A stretch of 34,326 bases of DNA from Candidatus Saccharimonadota bacterium. Its GTDB lineage: Bacteria; Patescibacteriota; Saccharimonadia; Saccharimonadales; Saccharimonadaceae. Each line of letters opens with the position of its first letter. Position 1 is the first letter of the stretch. The notes under the pieces were generated by a model, which was not told the DNA's origin, searched no databases, and saw only the letters and a program-made list of their open reading frames with translations. The position numbers were made by a program, and so were the translations under genes. Shown piece by piece: positions 9,650-20,361 of the stretch. The stretch is from contig JACMLL010000041.1 in assembly GCA_014379635.1 (NCBI GenBank), positions 1 through 34,326 on the forward strand, read 5' to 3'.

Positions 9650-12124
9650 ATGGCTGATGAGTTTGCAGAATTTGTATCACATCTTACCGACAATGCTCGG
9701 ACCAGCTTGCATCACGCCAATGTGATTGCCCAGGGATACAACAGTCCCTACATCGGTACGGAACATTTACTTCTTGGGGTATTAGCGCAGGGTTCGTCGG
9801 TGGGAGCAAAACTTTTGGCTGATGTCGGGGTTACTCTCGAACGGGCACAAGTTGCGCTAGACCTCGTACCGTTGACGACAGTTATTGCCATTGGAGCAAA
9901 AGGACTTAGTGAAACGGCTAAGCTAACGCTCAAAATGAGCTGGGAAATCGCTCAAGAATTTCATCAAGATTATTTAGGAACCGAACATATCTTGTATAGT
10001 ATGCTCAGCCAAAAAAACGCGCGAGCGACCGTGCTTTTGCGTGATATGAACATTGATACCGTCGAACTAGCAGCTGAATTAGAAGAGTTCTTTGATCGTC
10101 AAAGTGACATGTATCAAGATAGCGCTACGCCAGGGACTGCCACAAAAAAACAGACTCAGCGCAAGGGCGCGCTCGAGATATACGGAACTGATTTGACAGC
10201 CCGCGCAAAAGCCGGCAAGCTCGATCCTGTAATCGGAAGAGATTCAGAGGAAGAGCGTATGGTGACGATTCTTAGTCGACGCACAAAGAACAATCCGGTT
10301 CTGATTGGCGAGCCTGGAGTGGGAAAAACAGCAATTATTGAAGGCCTCGCACAGCGTATTGCGCACGAGGATGTGCCCGATCATTTACTCGACAAACGAG
10401 TCGTGCAGCTTGATCTTGCGGGGATGATAGCCGGTACCAAGTACCGCGGCGAGTTTGAAGAGCGTCTGAAAAAGGTCATGACAGAACTACAAGAGCAGAA
10501 AAATGTCATTATATTTATCGACGAGCTTCATTTGTTGGTTGGCGCGGGGGCAGCCGAAGGTGCGCTCGACGCAGCTAATATTCTCAAACCAGCCCTTGCT
10601 CGCGGCGAGCTTCATCTTATTGGCGCTACGACTATCGATGAGTATCGTAAGCATATTGAAAAAGATAGCGCTCTTGAACGGCGCTTGCAGACGATTGTTG
10701 TAGCCGAGCCAAAACTAAAAGATACGATTGCTATTTTGAAAGGCCTACGTGGTCACTATGAGACTCACCATGGAGTGAGGATGAGCGATGATGTACTTGA
10801 GGACGCGGTTTATATGGCAGACCGCTACGTGAGCGAACGATTTATGCCCGACAAAGCTATCGATGTTATTGATGAAGCGGCGGCCCTTGTGCGTGTCAAA
10901 TCAGGGCGAAAACCTAGTAAGGTACGTGATTATGTTAAACAACTCAAAAATCTCAATGAAAAAATGGAGGAAGCGGTAGTTAGCGAAGACTATGAAAGGG
11001 CCGCTCTCTATAAGACGCGAATTAGTCAACTATCTTCCCGCCTGAACGAAACTCGGTCTGCTTTTGAGCAAAAAACACCCATCGCGTTAACCAACGAAGA
11101 TGTCGCCAATGCTATCGCGATGATGACGGGCATTCCTGTTAAACGAGTCCAAAAATCAGAGGCTAAAATGCTGCGTAACCTCGAGAAGCATCTTGAAAAA
11201 TATATCATCGGCCAACGAGAGGCAATTGAAAAAGTATCAAGCGCCATTCGTCGTAGTCGTAGTGGCGTCGCGAGTAAACAGCGTCCAATTGGCTCATTCG
11301 TGTTCATGGGACCAACCGGAGTCGGAAAAACTGAACTTGCAAAAGTGTTGGCACGTGAAGTCTTCGGCAGTGAAGATGCGCTGATTAAAATAGACATGAG
11401 CGAATTTGGAGAACGACATAATACCAGCCGACTCCTTGGTGCGCCTGCTGGCTATATTGGTTATGATGACGGTGGCCAGCTGACGGACAAAATAAAACGT
11501 CAACCATATAGTGTCGTCTTATTTGATGAGATTGAAAAAGCTCATCCCGAGGTTTTTCATCTATTGTTGCAAATTCTCGAGGACGGGTCGCTGACCGACG
11601 CTAAAGGCCATAAGGTTAATTTTAGTAATACGATCGTTATTCTGACGAGTAACCTTGGGGCTGAAAGAATGATGAAAGAGTCAAGCTTGGGCTTCCATGT
11701 TTCGTCAAAATCTGACGTTAAAAAACTCGACGTTGTTCACGATGAAAATGCAATCGCCACTAAAGAGGCGCTGTCGAAAATGATGCGCCCCGAACTGATC
11801 AATCGTTTTGACTCAATTGTGACGTTCCGGGCTTTAACCAGAAAAGAGATCGGTAAGATTTTTGATAATCTTGTCGATGAATTGCAAGCTAGACTTGTGA
11901 GAAAAGGTATCCATTTGGTCATCAAACGATCCGCCAAGCGATTACTGATAGACAAGGGCTATGATGAAAAATTTGGAGCTCGTCCGCTCCGTCGAGCATT
12001 GCAAGATTTGCTCGAACACAAGATTGCTGATGGAATTTTATCGGGCGAGTACGAAAAAGGAACGGTGCTAACAATCAACACAAACAAGGGTGAGGTTACG
12101 GTTAATGTTGAACAAGAAGCATAG
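9650..12124 (+). CDS. clpC: ClpC-type Clp ATPase (double AAA+ with UVR-like middle region)
   Basis: Clp N repeats ([35 protein letters not shown]), [50 protein letters not shown]-type linker. AGGAGG at 9630 precedes ATG 9650. Confidence 0.94.
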   Translation: MADEFAEFVSHLTDNARTSLHHANVIAQGYNSPYIGTEHLLLGVLAQGSSVGAKLLADVGVTLERAQVALDLVPLTTVIAIGAKGLSETAKLTLKMSWEIAQEFHQDYLGTEHILYSMLSQKNARATVLLRDMNIDTVELAAELEEFFDRQSDMYQDSATPGTATKKQTQRKGALEIYGTDLTARAKAGKLDPVIGRDSEEERMVTILSRRTKNNPVLIGEPGVGKTAIIEGLAQRIAHEDVPDHLLDKRVVQLDLAGMIAGTKYRGEFEERLKKVMTELQEQKNVIIFIDELHLLVGAGAAEGALDAANILKPALARGELHLIGATTIDEYRKHIEKDSALERRLQTIVVAEPKLKDTIAILKGLRGHYETHHGVRMSDDVLEDAVYMADRYVSERFMPDKAIDVIDEAAALVRVKSGRKPSKVRDYVKQLKNLNEKMEEAVVSEDYERAALYKTRISQLSSRLNETRSAFEQKTPIALTNEDVANAIAMMTGIPVKRVQKSEAKMLRNLEKHLEKYIIGQREAIEKVSSAIRRSRSGVASKQRPIGSFVFMGPTGVGKTELAKVLAREVFGSEDALIKIDMSEFGERHNTSRLLGAPAGYIGYDDGGQLTDKIKRQPYSVVLFDEIEKAHPEVFHLLLQILEDGSLTDAKGHKVNFSNTIVILTSNLGAERMMKESSLGFHVSSKSDVKKLDVVHDENAIATKEALSKMMRPELINRFDSIVTFRALTRKEIGKIFDNLVDELQARLVRKGIHLVIKRSAKRLLIDKGYDEKFGARPLRRALQDLLEHKIADGILSGEYEKGTVLTINTNKGEVTVNVEQEA

Positions 12125-13109
12125 ATACGCCAGCTCAATCATTAGCCTGCTAGTAAGTAGCTTAATCTTGGTATTTTCTGGCTGGGCTATATTAAACGGA
12201 CAATATATATTTGACCAGTTGAGTGTGTGGCGGTATCAGCCGTCTTCTGCCGTTGCCTCAATTTACGATCGTTCTGGGATGTCCGATAAGGGTAAGTTCT
12301 ACTTTTACACTGGTAGTCCAGTCGTAATTTCGGCCGCGGAGTTTAATACTAGTTGTCAAAAACAAGAAGAAAAAAGTGCAATCTTGGGCTGTTTTTCTAT
12401 GGGCAGGATATACATTCGTGACATTACCAATAACCAACTAGATGGTATCGAAGAAGTGACGGCCGCTCACGAGACTTTGCACGCAGTTTGGGATAGGATG
12501 AGCGAGAGTGAAAGAAAATCAATCGGGGAATTGTTGGAAGTAGAGTATAAAAAAATTAATAATCCATCGCTGACCGAACGCATGGCGTACTATGACCGTA
12601 ACGAACCTGGTGAGCATTTCAATGAGCTCCACTCGATTATTGGAACCGAGTTTGCGGATATTGACAGCAAACTTGAGGCCTACTACAGCAAGTATTTTTC
12701 CAATCGCAATAAAGTCGTTGCCTTGCACGGCGGTTATCAGCAATTATTCGATAGTGTTCAGGCAAAGGCTGATACGTTACTAGCCGAGCTCAACACATTA
12801 GCTGCCGATTTGAAATCGAGTATCGAGCAGTACAACAATAATGTCGCCGATATAAATACGCAAAGCAATCATTTGAAAGACAGTTTTAACTCGATAGACC
12901 GCACAAGTACCGCTGAGGTTAATAGATTTAATACGACTCGCCAGGCGCTTGTTCTTCGTATAAATCAAATTGAGACTTTACGATCAACCGTTAATCTAAA
13001 ATCTGAAACCTACAACACAAAACTTACGCAATATAACCAGCTAGTTATACAATCGAACGAATTAACTCAAAGTCTTGACGGTACGCTTGTGCCTCCGCCA
13101 AGTATATAA
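12105..13109 (+). CDS. Membrane-anchored protein with HExxH motif and C-terminal coiled coil (putative zinc metallopeptidase)
   Basis: N-terminal TM (IISLLVSSLILVFSGWAIL), EVTAAHETLHAVWDRMS (HETLH), later EPGEHFNELHSIIGTEFADI; long Ala/Asn/Leu-rich helical C-terminus. Overlaps clpC end. Confidence 0.6.
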   Translation: MLNKKHRYASSIISLLVSSLILVFSGWAILNGQYIFDQLSVWRYQPSSAVASIYDRSGMSDKGKFYFYTGSPVVISAAEFNTSCQKQEEKSAILGCFSMGRIYIRDITNNQLDGIEEVTAAHETLHAVWDRMSESERKSIGELLEVEYKKINNPSLTERMAYYDRNEPGEHFNELHSIIGTEFADIDSKLEAYYSKYFSNRNKVVALHGGYQQLFDSVQAKADTLLAELNTLAADLKSSIEQYNNNVADINTQSNHLKDSFNSIDRTSTAEVNRFNTTRQALVLRINQIETLRSTVNLKSETYNTKLTQYNQLVIQSNELTQSLDGTLVPPPSI

Positions 13110-13155
13110 ATTTATTGCTCACTAGGCATTGATTTCAGGTGTTATACTAAAAGCA

Positions 13156-14511
13156 ATGGTTAAACCAAAATCTCAATTTGTCTGCCAAAATTGCGGCGCT
13201 ACCTATGGAAAGTGGACCGGTAAATGCGAGAATTGCGGAGAATGGAACAGCTTGCTCGAGCAGGCTCCTGTTAGCTCGGGCAAGTCCGTCGTGGCACGAG
13301 GGGCTCATTCTGGACGTATCCTCGTGCCGCAGACTATGCAATCAATTAGCGCCGAAGATAGTATCCTGCGTCTCGGGACCGGCTTTGGGGACCTTGACGA
13401 TGTACTGGGTGGCGGAATACTACCCGGTGGCGTTATTTTAATGGCCGGCCAACCTGGTATTGGAAAAAGTACGCTTTTATTGCAAGTTGCGGCTTACGTG
13501 GCCAAAACTTCACCAGTTCTGTATGCCAGCGGCGAAGAATCATCGAGTCAGGTTAAGCTTCGCGCCGAACGTCTGGGTGCTGAAAAAAGCGAACAATTGA
13601 GCTTTATTGCCAGTACGAGTGCCGATGATATTGCTGCCACGATTCGCTCGGGCGCCTACAGATTTGTTGTTATTGATTCAATCCAAACCCTGGCGCTTGA
13701 TGAGATAACGTCAGCTCCCGGAACGGTCAGCCAAATTACCAACAGTAGCAACGTTATTATTCGAGCAGCAAAAGAAGCCGGCGCAGCCGTCGTTTTGGTC
13801 GGGCACGTTACCAAAGAGGGAAGTATCGCAGGCCCCAAAGTCTTAGAGCACTTGGTCGACGTTGTACTTCAATTTGAAGGCGATCGTTACGGGGGTTTCA
13901 AGGTAGTGCGAGCCATCAAGAATCGTTTTGGCTCAACCAGTGAAGCGGCTATATTTGAGATGTTCGAGGAAGGTCTTCGTCTTGTCGAGAACCCATCAGC
14001 GGCGCTTCTGGCCGAGCGTCAGGATGCTGATGGCTCGGTGGTTCTGGCGACGCTGGAAGGCACTAGGCCACTGCTTGTCGAGATACAGGCCCTTGTAAAT
14101 CCGACCAGTTTCGGCTATCCTAAACGTACAGCCTCTGGGTTTGATTTAAATCGTCTAAATCTCTTGATTGCGGTTTTAGAGCGACGTACAAAACTGAATT
14201 TATCAGATAAAGATATTTACATCAATGTCGTTGGTGGATTACGACTTAGCGATCAGGCAGCGGATTTGGCAATTTGTATGGCAATTGCTAGTGCTGCCGC
14301 CGGACGACGAATCGACGAAGGTGTCGTTGTTTTTGGAGAGGTTGGATTGGGAGGTGAGGTTCGTTCGGCACAGGCTGCTGAACGTCGGATAGCCGAAGCA
14401 AAGAAGCTTGGCTTTACCAAAGCGATTGCGCCAAAGGCTCACAGTAAGAATTCATTTATTAAAGGGGTTACCGATTTGCGCAGTGCGCTGATTGATTACC
14501 TACAAAACTAA
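13156..14511 (+). CDS. radA: DNA repair protein RadA
   Basis: Zinc finger CQNCGATYGKWTGKCENCGEWNS, Walker A GQPGIGKSTLLLQVA, KNRFGSTSE motif, Lon-like C-terminal domain. Confidence 0.96.
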   Translation: MVKPKSQFVCQNCGATYGKWTGKCENCGEWNSLLEQAPVSSGKSVVARGAHSGRILVPQTMQSISAEDSILRLGTGFGDLDDVLGGGILPGGVILMAGQPGIGKSTLLLQVAAYVAKTSPVLYASGEESSSQVKLRAERLGAEKSEQLSFIASTSADDIAATIRSGAYRFVVIDSIQTLALDEITSAPGTVSQITNSSNVIIRAAKEAGAAVVLVGHVTKEGSIAGPKVLEHLVDVVLQFEGDRYGGFKVVRAIKNRFGSTSEAAIFEMFEEGLRLVENPSAALLAERQDADGSVVLATLEGTRPLLVEIQALVNPTSFGYPKRTASGFDLNRLNLLIAVLERRTKLNLSDKDIYINVVGGLRLSDQAADLAICMAIASAAAGRRIDEGVVVFGEVGLGGEVRSAQAAERRIAEAKKLGFTKAIAPKAHSKNSFIKGVTDLRSALIDYLQN

Positions 14512-14524
14512 GGATACAAAACAC

Positions 14525-15529
14525 ATGGAAATAATCATGATTATATTGCTGCTTATTATCGCAGCTGAAGCGACATATCTTGTCGCCGTCAATACAAAAA
14601 AATCAGTTAGTAAAAAGGCTGGCCGTCCGATATTTGTCGACACATCAGTTTTAATTGACGGGCGAATTATCGCTATTGCTCAGTCGGGATTTATTGGTAG
14701 CGATACGCTATTTATTCCCCGCAGCGTTATCGGCGAACTGCAATATCTAGCTGATAATGCCGATACCGAAAAGCGTAGTCGCGCCCGACATGGACTGGAT
14801 ATTGTGACAGAATTACAGGCGATGCCAAACGTAAAGGTCGAAATCTTTCAGGACGGCAGTAAAGCCGAAGAAGGTGTGGACGAACGTTTATTAAAACTTG
14901 CAAAACAATATAATGGCGCAGTTTGTACAATCGACTACAACCTCAACAAGGTCGCCCAGGTCGAGAATATCATCGTTCTTAACGTGAATGACTTGGCGAT
15001 GAGTCTTCGTATGGCCTATTTGCCCGGTGAAAAAATCTTACTCGAGCTTACTCAAAAAGGACAAGACGGACACCAGGCGGTCGGTCATTTAACCGACGGT
15101 ACGATGGTCGTCGTCGAACATGCCAATAAATACATTAACAAAACTGTCGAAATCGAATTTATTCGTAGTTTGCAAACTGCAGCTGGAAAAATGATGTTTG
15201 CTAAACTTGTCGAGACTAAGAAAAACGAAGAGCGATCATTTTCGAAAAAACAACAATCAAACCCTGCGCCTAAAAAACAAACCAATCAACCAGTAGCTAC
15301 TCCACCACAAGTGACGCCAACGACCTATCATAGCGACCGCAATGATCAACGGCTAGCTAATAATGGCAAAACAGCGCGCGGTACGTCCGAAAAGCCTCGC
15401 TATTCTCGCCAGGGTGACTCGAGTGCACAACCTAAGCAACCAAACGCTCGTAACAAGGCCGCAGCCAAAAGGCCTCGTACGTCGGCTCAAAACGAGGCAT
15501 CCTTAATCGAAATGCTCAATAACCAATAA
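14525..15529 (+). CDS. PIN-TRAM domain membrane protein (YacL-like) with a disordered basic C-terminus
   Basis: TM at N-terminus, PIN motif IFVDTSVLIDGRI...FIPRSVIGELQYLAD, TRAM-like GQDGHQAVGHLTDGTMVVVEHANKYINKTVEIEF. Confidence 0.85.
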   Translation: MEIIMIILLLIIAAEATYLVAVNTKKSVSKKAGRPIFVDTSVLIDGRIIAIAQSGFIGSDTLFIPRSVIGELQYLADNADTEKRSRARHGLDIVTELQAMPNVKVEIFQDGSKAEEGVDERLLKLAKQYNGAVCTIDYNLNKVAQVENIIVLNVNDLAMSLRMAYLPGEKILLELTQKGQDGHQAVGHLTDGTMVVVEHANKYINKTVEIEFIRSLQTAAGKMMFAKLVETKKNEERSFSKKQQSNPAPKKQTNQPVATPPQVTPTTYHSDRNDQRLANNGKTARGTSEKPRYSRQGDSSAQPKQPNARNKAAAKRPRTSAQNEASLIEMLNNQ

Positions 15530-15551
15530 ACCTTTCAGGTCCAGAATATAA

Positions 15552-15579
15552 AAAACGCTCCTCTTGTCAGGAGCGTTTT
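15552..15579. terminator. Bidirectional Rho-independent terminator between convergent genes
   Basis: AAAACGCTCCT-CTTGTC-AGGAGCGTTTT perfect 11 bp stem with A-run/T-run. Confidence 0.88.
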
Positions 15580-15605
15580 CTCTTAGTAGTCGAAGCACCA
15601 CTCCT

Positions 15606-18275
15606 TCACGTAGGTGCAGGAATTGTTGCTGAGGCTGAAGTGTTATACAGCCCGGTATCGGTAACAGTTGCGGTAACTGTCTGAGCTGTCGTGGTACCGG
15701 CAGGAACGGTGTATGTGTACGTGTAAGGACCAGGAGCTGCGATGGTAGACACTACCGTTCCATTTATTTTTATATCAACACTGCCGATCGAGAACGTACC
15801 CTGGGTGATACTAGCTGTAATAGTATAAGCTGTTCCCGAGGCCTTGTTCGCAGTAACCGAGACACTCGGCTTGATGTCTTCACATTTATGAACATCATCG
15901 TCTGCCGTACTGTCATAGCCATCGGGAGCGATGAATATATCTTTCTTCGTAACAGGGTCAACCATCTTTGTAACGTTAAGTTCAATTTTTGCACTGTCTG
16001 GCGTACAGGCAGTTGCTTTTTTCTTTGACGCTTTGTCAAAAATCATTTTAGCGTTAGTCTGGCCCTGTGTCTTGTTCCACCACGACGGATAAAGCTCGTT
16101 ACCAATTTTTTGGATACCAACAGGTTGAATAAACCAATCGCCTGCCTTCCATTTGCCCTCAGGCGCATAAACGTCCTTGTGAGCGTAGCCCATTACTTTA
16201 GCAATAATTGAGCCAGGCAATGATGAGTTGCCATTTTTCAAGATGGTTGTATCAGAATTACCAAGCCATACGCCCATCGTCAGGGCAGGACTATAACTCA
16301 TCATCCAGATGTCTTTGGCAAAGCCGCCTTTGTCTGAGGTACCGGTCTTTGTGGCGGTTTTAACGCCAGGAATCGACATACCCGTAGCATTACGGCCAAA
16401 CAATCCCGCACGAGCGTTGTCATCAGCAAGAATATCGCTTACGATATAGGCTGCTTGCGGATCAATTATTTTTTTACTTTCGTCTGTCCATTTTTTTATA
16501 ATTTCGCCAGAACTATTTTTTACTTCAAGGATAGATGCTCGTGGTTTATAAACGCCTTGTCGCGCCAGTGAGGCATAGGCATTAACAAGATCGACTTGCT
16601 TAATTCCGCAACCACCAATCGCTGATGACAAACCAGCCTGGATCTCTGTTCCTTGTGTACAATAGCTTGTACCTCCCATACCGCGGATGGTCGCAAGTGT
16701 TGGATTGATACCTGATAAATACATCGCTTTTACGGCTGGTATGTTTCGTGAGGTTGCAAGACTTGTTCGAATTGTGACGTTGCCCTTAAATTTTCGATCA
16801 GCATTTTGCAGCTTTGCGCCGTAAATGGCGTCAATAGGTTCGTCCTTTAGAACTGTGCCACTGCCGTAGTTAGGTTTGCCTGTCGCCTTTTGTTGGAAAA
16901 GTTCGGCATAAACGAGGCCCTTAACTGTCGAACCTGGCTGGATAGAAGCAACTGCGGCATTGTCTTGTCCGAAACCTTCATAGCTAAAATCACGGCTGCC
17001 CATAAGTGCAACGATTTGTCCGGTTTGGGTGTCCTCGACAGTGGCAGCGCCATTACTAAAGCCGGCAAAGTTCGGGATGGATGATTTAAACATGTCGTTC
17101 ATGGATTCTTCTAGTTTTTGTTGGATTCTTTGGTCGAGTGTCGTCGTGACTGCCAAGCCACCCTTTCCAACTGTCGCTTTACCAAGCTCATTTTCAAGTT
17201 GGCTGCGAACCATTTGTACGAAGTGGGGTGCTTTTATTCCTGCATACTGAGTTGACTCTGGTTTGAGGCTGTCGATAATAGGAAATTTTTTGGCTGCATC
17301 GGCTTCGGCTTGGGTAATCATGCCTTGGTCAACCATATTATTAATCACTGTATGTTGGCGGGCAATCAGACCTTGGTGACCAGCAACATTGTAGGGATCA
17401 TAGGTTGAGGGGTTTTGAGGTATTGAAGCCAGCAGGGTGGCCTCAGGCAGTGTCAGTTCTTTGGCTGTTTTTCCAAAGTAAGTTTGAGCACCTGATTCTG
17501 CTCCATTGCGCCGACCACCGTACGGAGATTCATTGAGGTACAACGTCAGGATTTGATCCTTGTCGTACATTCGTTCGACCTCAACCGCTAAAATGAGCTC
17601 TTTAATCTTACGGGGAATGCCGCCCAAGCCTCTATTTTGGGCTTCATCAGCAAAAAAAACTTGTTTGACGAGTTGTTGCGTGAGGGTTGAACCACCTTGA
17701 ATATCGCCTCCACCAGCGTTATTAAGAACAGCTCTCATAAGACCGGTTGGACTGACGCCGTTATGTTCATAAAACTCACGATCTTCAATCGCGATAGTCG
17801 CGTTTTTCAGATAACTTCCAAGTTCGGAACTTTTAACAACCAGTTTATAATTGCCATCGCCTTTATCTTCCCAAAGCAGAGCGCCGTTACGGTCATAATA
17901 TTTACTGACCGTCGTCTGAACGCGTTTTGAAAGTTCACCGGGGCGAATTGCATCAAGGTCTTTGCGGAAATAGGCAAATAGGCCACCGACGAGCAGGGCC
18001 ATAACAAGAATTGCGACACCGGTAACTTTAAGTGCCATGATTGCGCCCTGCTTGCTAAACCAGTAGGCAGCGAAACGTTTTGGGTGCATTCGATAAAGCA
18101 ATCGTTTAAGGGGATGTTTAGGAAGAGTGGCTAAATATTGAGCACGTTTACGTATCTCGGTATCTTTTTTAGTCTTTAGCCGATGCGATAGGTTAGAGTA
18201 CACGCTCATCTTGCGTGAATGTGATGGTTTTTTGGCCACAGTTATATATTTCCCATAAGCAGTATTACACCCCAT
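15606..18275 (-). CDS. Class A penicillin-binding protein (transglycosylase/transpeptidase) with C-terminal Ig-like domain; true start may be downstream of 18275
   Basis: AIEDREFYEHNGVSPTGLMRA, GGSTLTQQLVKQVFF, SIQPGSTVKG (SxxK), TATKTGTSDKGG (KTG); C-terminal DIKINGTVVSTIAAPGPYTYTYTVPAGT. Confidence 0.95.
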   Translation of the reverse strand: MGCNTAYGKYITVAKKPSHSRKMSVYSNLSHRLKTKKDTEIRKRAQYLATLPKHPLKRLLYRMHPKRFAAYWFSKQGAIMALKVTGVAILVMALLVGGLFAYFRKDLDAIRPGELSKRVQTTVSKYYDRNGALLWEDKGDGNYKLVVKSSELGSYLKNATIAIEDREFYEHNGVSPTGLMRAVLNNAGGGDIQGGSTLTQQLVKQVFFADEAQNRGLGGIPRKIKELILAVEVERMYDKDQILTLYLNESPYGGRRNGAESGAQTYFGKTAKELTLPEATLLASIPQNPSTYDPYNVAGHQGLIARQHTVINNMVDQGMITQAEADAAKKFPIIDSLKPESTQYAGIKAPHFVQMVRSQLENELGKATVGKGGLAVTTTLDQRIQQKLEESMNDMFKSSIPNFAGFSNGAATVEDTQTGQIVALMGSRDFSYEGFGQDNAAVASIQPGSTVKGLVYAELFQQKATGKPNYGSGTVLKDEPIDAIYGAKLQNADRKFKGNVTIRTSLATSRNIPAVKAMYLSGINPTLATIRGMGGTSYCTQGTEIQAGLSSAIGGCGIKQVDLVNAYASLARQGVYKPRASILEVKNSSGEIIKKWTDESKKIIDPQAAYIVSDILADDNARAGLFGRNATGMSIPGVKTATKTGTSDKGGFAKDIWMMSYSPALTMGVWLGNSDTTILKNGNSSLPGSIIAKVMGYAHKDVYAPEGKWKAGDWFIQPVGIQKIGNELYPSWWNKTQGQTNAKMIFDKASKKKATACTPDSAKIELNVTKMVDPVTKKDIFIAPDGYDSTADDDVHKCEDIKPSVSVTANKASGTAYTITASITQGTFSIGSVDIKINGTVVSTIAAPGPYTYTYTVPAGTTTAQTVTATVTDTGLYNTSASATIPAPT

Positions 18276-18314
18276 TATAGCACTAATTTAGATGCGTAAA
18301 GCCTAATCGTTTGC

Positions 18315-18320
18315 TATACT
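18315..18320 (+). promoter_or_regulatory. extended -10 (TGcTATACT) of tyrS
   Basis: TTTGCTATACT, then a ~23 nt leader with AAGGAG before ATG 18350. Confidence 0.6.
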
Positions 18321-18349
18321 ACCAGGTGAATAACAGCTAAGGAGAAAGA

Positions 18350-19564
18350 ATGAACCTTTCCGAAGAACTCTCGTGGCGCGGTTTTGTAAACCAAACGACA
18401 TTCAAAGACCTATCAACACTCGATAATCAATCTATTTCCTTCTATTGGGGCGTTGATCCAAGTGCCGACAGTATGACTATTGGTAACCTAGCTGCCGCCA
18501 TGATGGTGCGACATTTTATTGATCATGGCCATAAAGCCTATTTGCTTATCGGTGGTGCGACTGGGATGATTGGCGATCCTGATGGCAAAGCTGACGAACG
18601 CAACCTGAAGACGCTTGATGAAATTACTCATAACAAACAGGCAATAGCGGCCCAGTATTCGCAGGTTTTTGCCGGCAAAGATTTTACACTGGTCGATAAC
18701 TACGATTGGTTCAAAGAAATTAACTATCTTGATTTTCTGCGCATGATTGGCAAAAACGTTCCACTTTCTCAAATGCTTGGGCGTGACTTTATTCAATCTC
18801 GTATTGGAGCAGACGGTTCGGGTATTAGCTATGCTGAGTTTAGTTATTCGCTTATCCAAGGGTACGACTTTTTGCATTTATCACGTGAATTTGATGTGTC
18901 GTTACAGGTATGTGGTGCCGACCAATGGGGTAATTCGCTTGCTGGAGTCGATTTGATACGCCGTCTAGACGCCAAAGAGGTACATGTGTATTCGACACCA
19001 CTTATTATCAACAAGGCCACTGGCGTTAAATTCGGTAAATCCGAAGGTGGCGCAATTTGGCTTGATACCAAGAAGACAAGTGTCTATGCCTTCTACCAGT
19101 TCTGGCTTAATCTGGATGATGTCAGTGTGCCCGATCTATTAAAGATTTACACCCTACTTGATAAAAGCGAGATTGAGCGTTTGTCGACTCAGATTTCCGA
19201 AAACCCAGGTGCTCGCGAAGCTCAAAAAGTCCTAGCCCGCGAAGCGACAACCCTAGTTCACGGCAAAGAGCGAACCGAAAGCGTTGAACGTGTGACCGGT
19301 GTTTTGTTCGGTAAAGTAGATTTTCGCACGCTTCAGGACGCGGATCTCGAAACGCTGGCTCGTGAAATTCCAGTTGCGGCTTTGGGAAAATCGCTAATCG
19401 AAGTGCTCGTCGAAAGTGGCCTTGTTCCAAGTAACAGCGAAGCAAAACGACTTATTGAAAATGGCGCCGTGTCGATAAGTGGCGAAAAAGTCGGTGACGA
19501 TCAGGTAATAGATTCGGTCTCCCTTATCAAAAAAGGCAAAAACAGCTTTATACTTGTTCGTTAA
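18350..19564 (+). CDS. tyrS: Tyrosyl-tRNA synthetase
   Basis: YWGVDPSADSMTIGNLAAAMMVRHFIDHGHKAYLLIGGATGMIGDP, VKFGKSEGGAIWL (KFGKS), C-terminal S4 domain. Confidence 0.96.
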   Translation: MNLSEELSWRGFVNQTTFKDLSTLDNQSISFYWGVDPSADSMTIGNLAAAMMVRHFIDHGHKAYLLIGGATGMIGDPDGKADERNLKTLDEITHNKQAIAAQYSQVFAGKDFTLVDNYDWFKEINYLDFLRMIGKNVPLSQMLGRDFIQSRIGADGSGISYAEFSYSLIQGYDFLHLSREFDVSLQVCGADQWGNSLAGVDLIRRLDAKEVHVYSTPLIINKATGVKFGKSEGGAIWLDTKKTSVYAFYQFWLNLDDVSVPDLLKIYTLLDKSEIERLSTQISENPGAREAQKVLAREATTLVHGKERTESVERVTGVLFGKVDFRTLQDADLETLAREIPVAALGKSLIEVLVESGLVPSNSEAKRLIENGAVSISGEKVGDDQVIDSVSLIKKGKNSFILVR

Positions 19565-19584
19565 CAACTGATACAATAGTTGGT

Positions 19585-20343
19585 ATGACTAAAAAAGTAA
19601 TCGCATTCGACCTAGACGACACATTAGCAATCACCAAATCACCAATATCTGACCGTATGGGCGCACTACTCGTGAAATTGTTAGACTCATACGATGTATG
19701 TATTATTTCTGGTGGTAAATATGATCAATTCAAAGTTCAGGTAGTCGATCGGCTTGAGGCGGGACCTCAGCAACTAAGGCGGCTCCATCTGATGCCGACC
19801 TGTGGCACGCGTTACTACCGTTACAATGCAAAGAGCGAATGGGAACTGCAATATGCCGAAGATCTTTCGGCAGATGAAAAAAAGCTCATCATAGAAATTA
19901 CCGAAAAGTCAGCCAAAGAATCTGGTCTGTGGCCTGAAAATCCGTTTGGCGAGGTAATCGAAGACCGCGGCAGCCAAGTCTCTATATCTTTTCTTGGACA
20001 GCTCGCGCCAGCTGAAGCAAAATACGCCTGGGCAGCCAAAAACTCTGAAAAACGCATCGAACTACGCGCTATTATTGCCGACCAACTACTTGACTATGAA
20101 GTACGAGCTGGCGGAACGACGACCATTGATATTACTCGAGTCGGAATCGATAAAGCCTACGGTATGCAGAAGTTGATCGAAGAAATGAGTATCAGCAAAG
20201 ACGATATTCTATTTATTGGCGATAAACTTCAAGAAGGTGGCAATGATTACCCGGTTAAGGCTATGGGTATCGACACGATTGAGGTTGAGCGCTGGGAAGA
20301 TACCGCTCGTGTACTTGAAGGAATTTTGGGTGTTACAAAATAG
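19585..20343 (+). CDS. HAD-superfamily (type IIB-like) phosphatase
   Basis: AFDLDDTLAITKSPIS motif I, ISGG motif II, KAYGMQKLIEEM and FIGDKLQEGGNDYPV motifs III/IV. Confidence 0.87.
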   Translation: MTKKVIAFDLDDTLAITKSPISDRMGALLVKLLDSYDVCIISGGKYDQFKVQVVDRLEAGPQQLRRLHLMPTCGTRYYRYNAKSEWELQYAEDLSADEKKLIIEITEKSAKESGLWPENPFGEVIEDRGSQVSISFLGQLAPAEAKYAWAAKNSEKRIELRAIIADQLLDYEVRAGGTTTIDITRVGIDKAYGMQKLIEEMSISKDDILFIGDKLQEGGNDYPVKAMGIDTIEVERWEDTARVLEGILGVTK

Positions 20344-20361
20344 TCTTGTTACACTAGACGT

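Noticed and set aside
18488-18877. Antisense ORF 129 aa within tyrS, and similar nested ORFs elsewhere
   Set aside because: Shadow ORFs opposite well-supported genes with no recognisable domain or plausible promoter.
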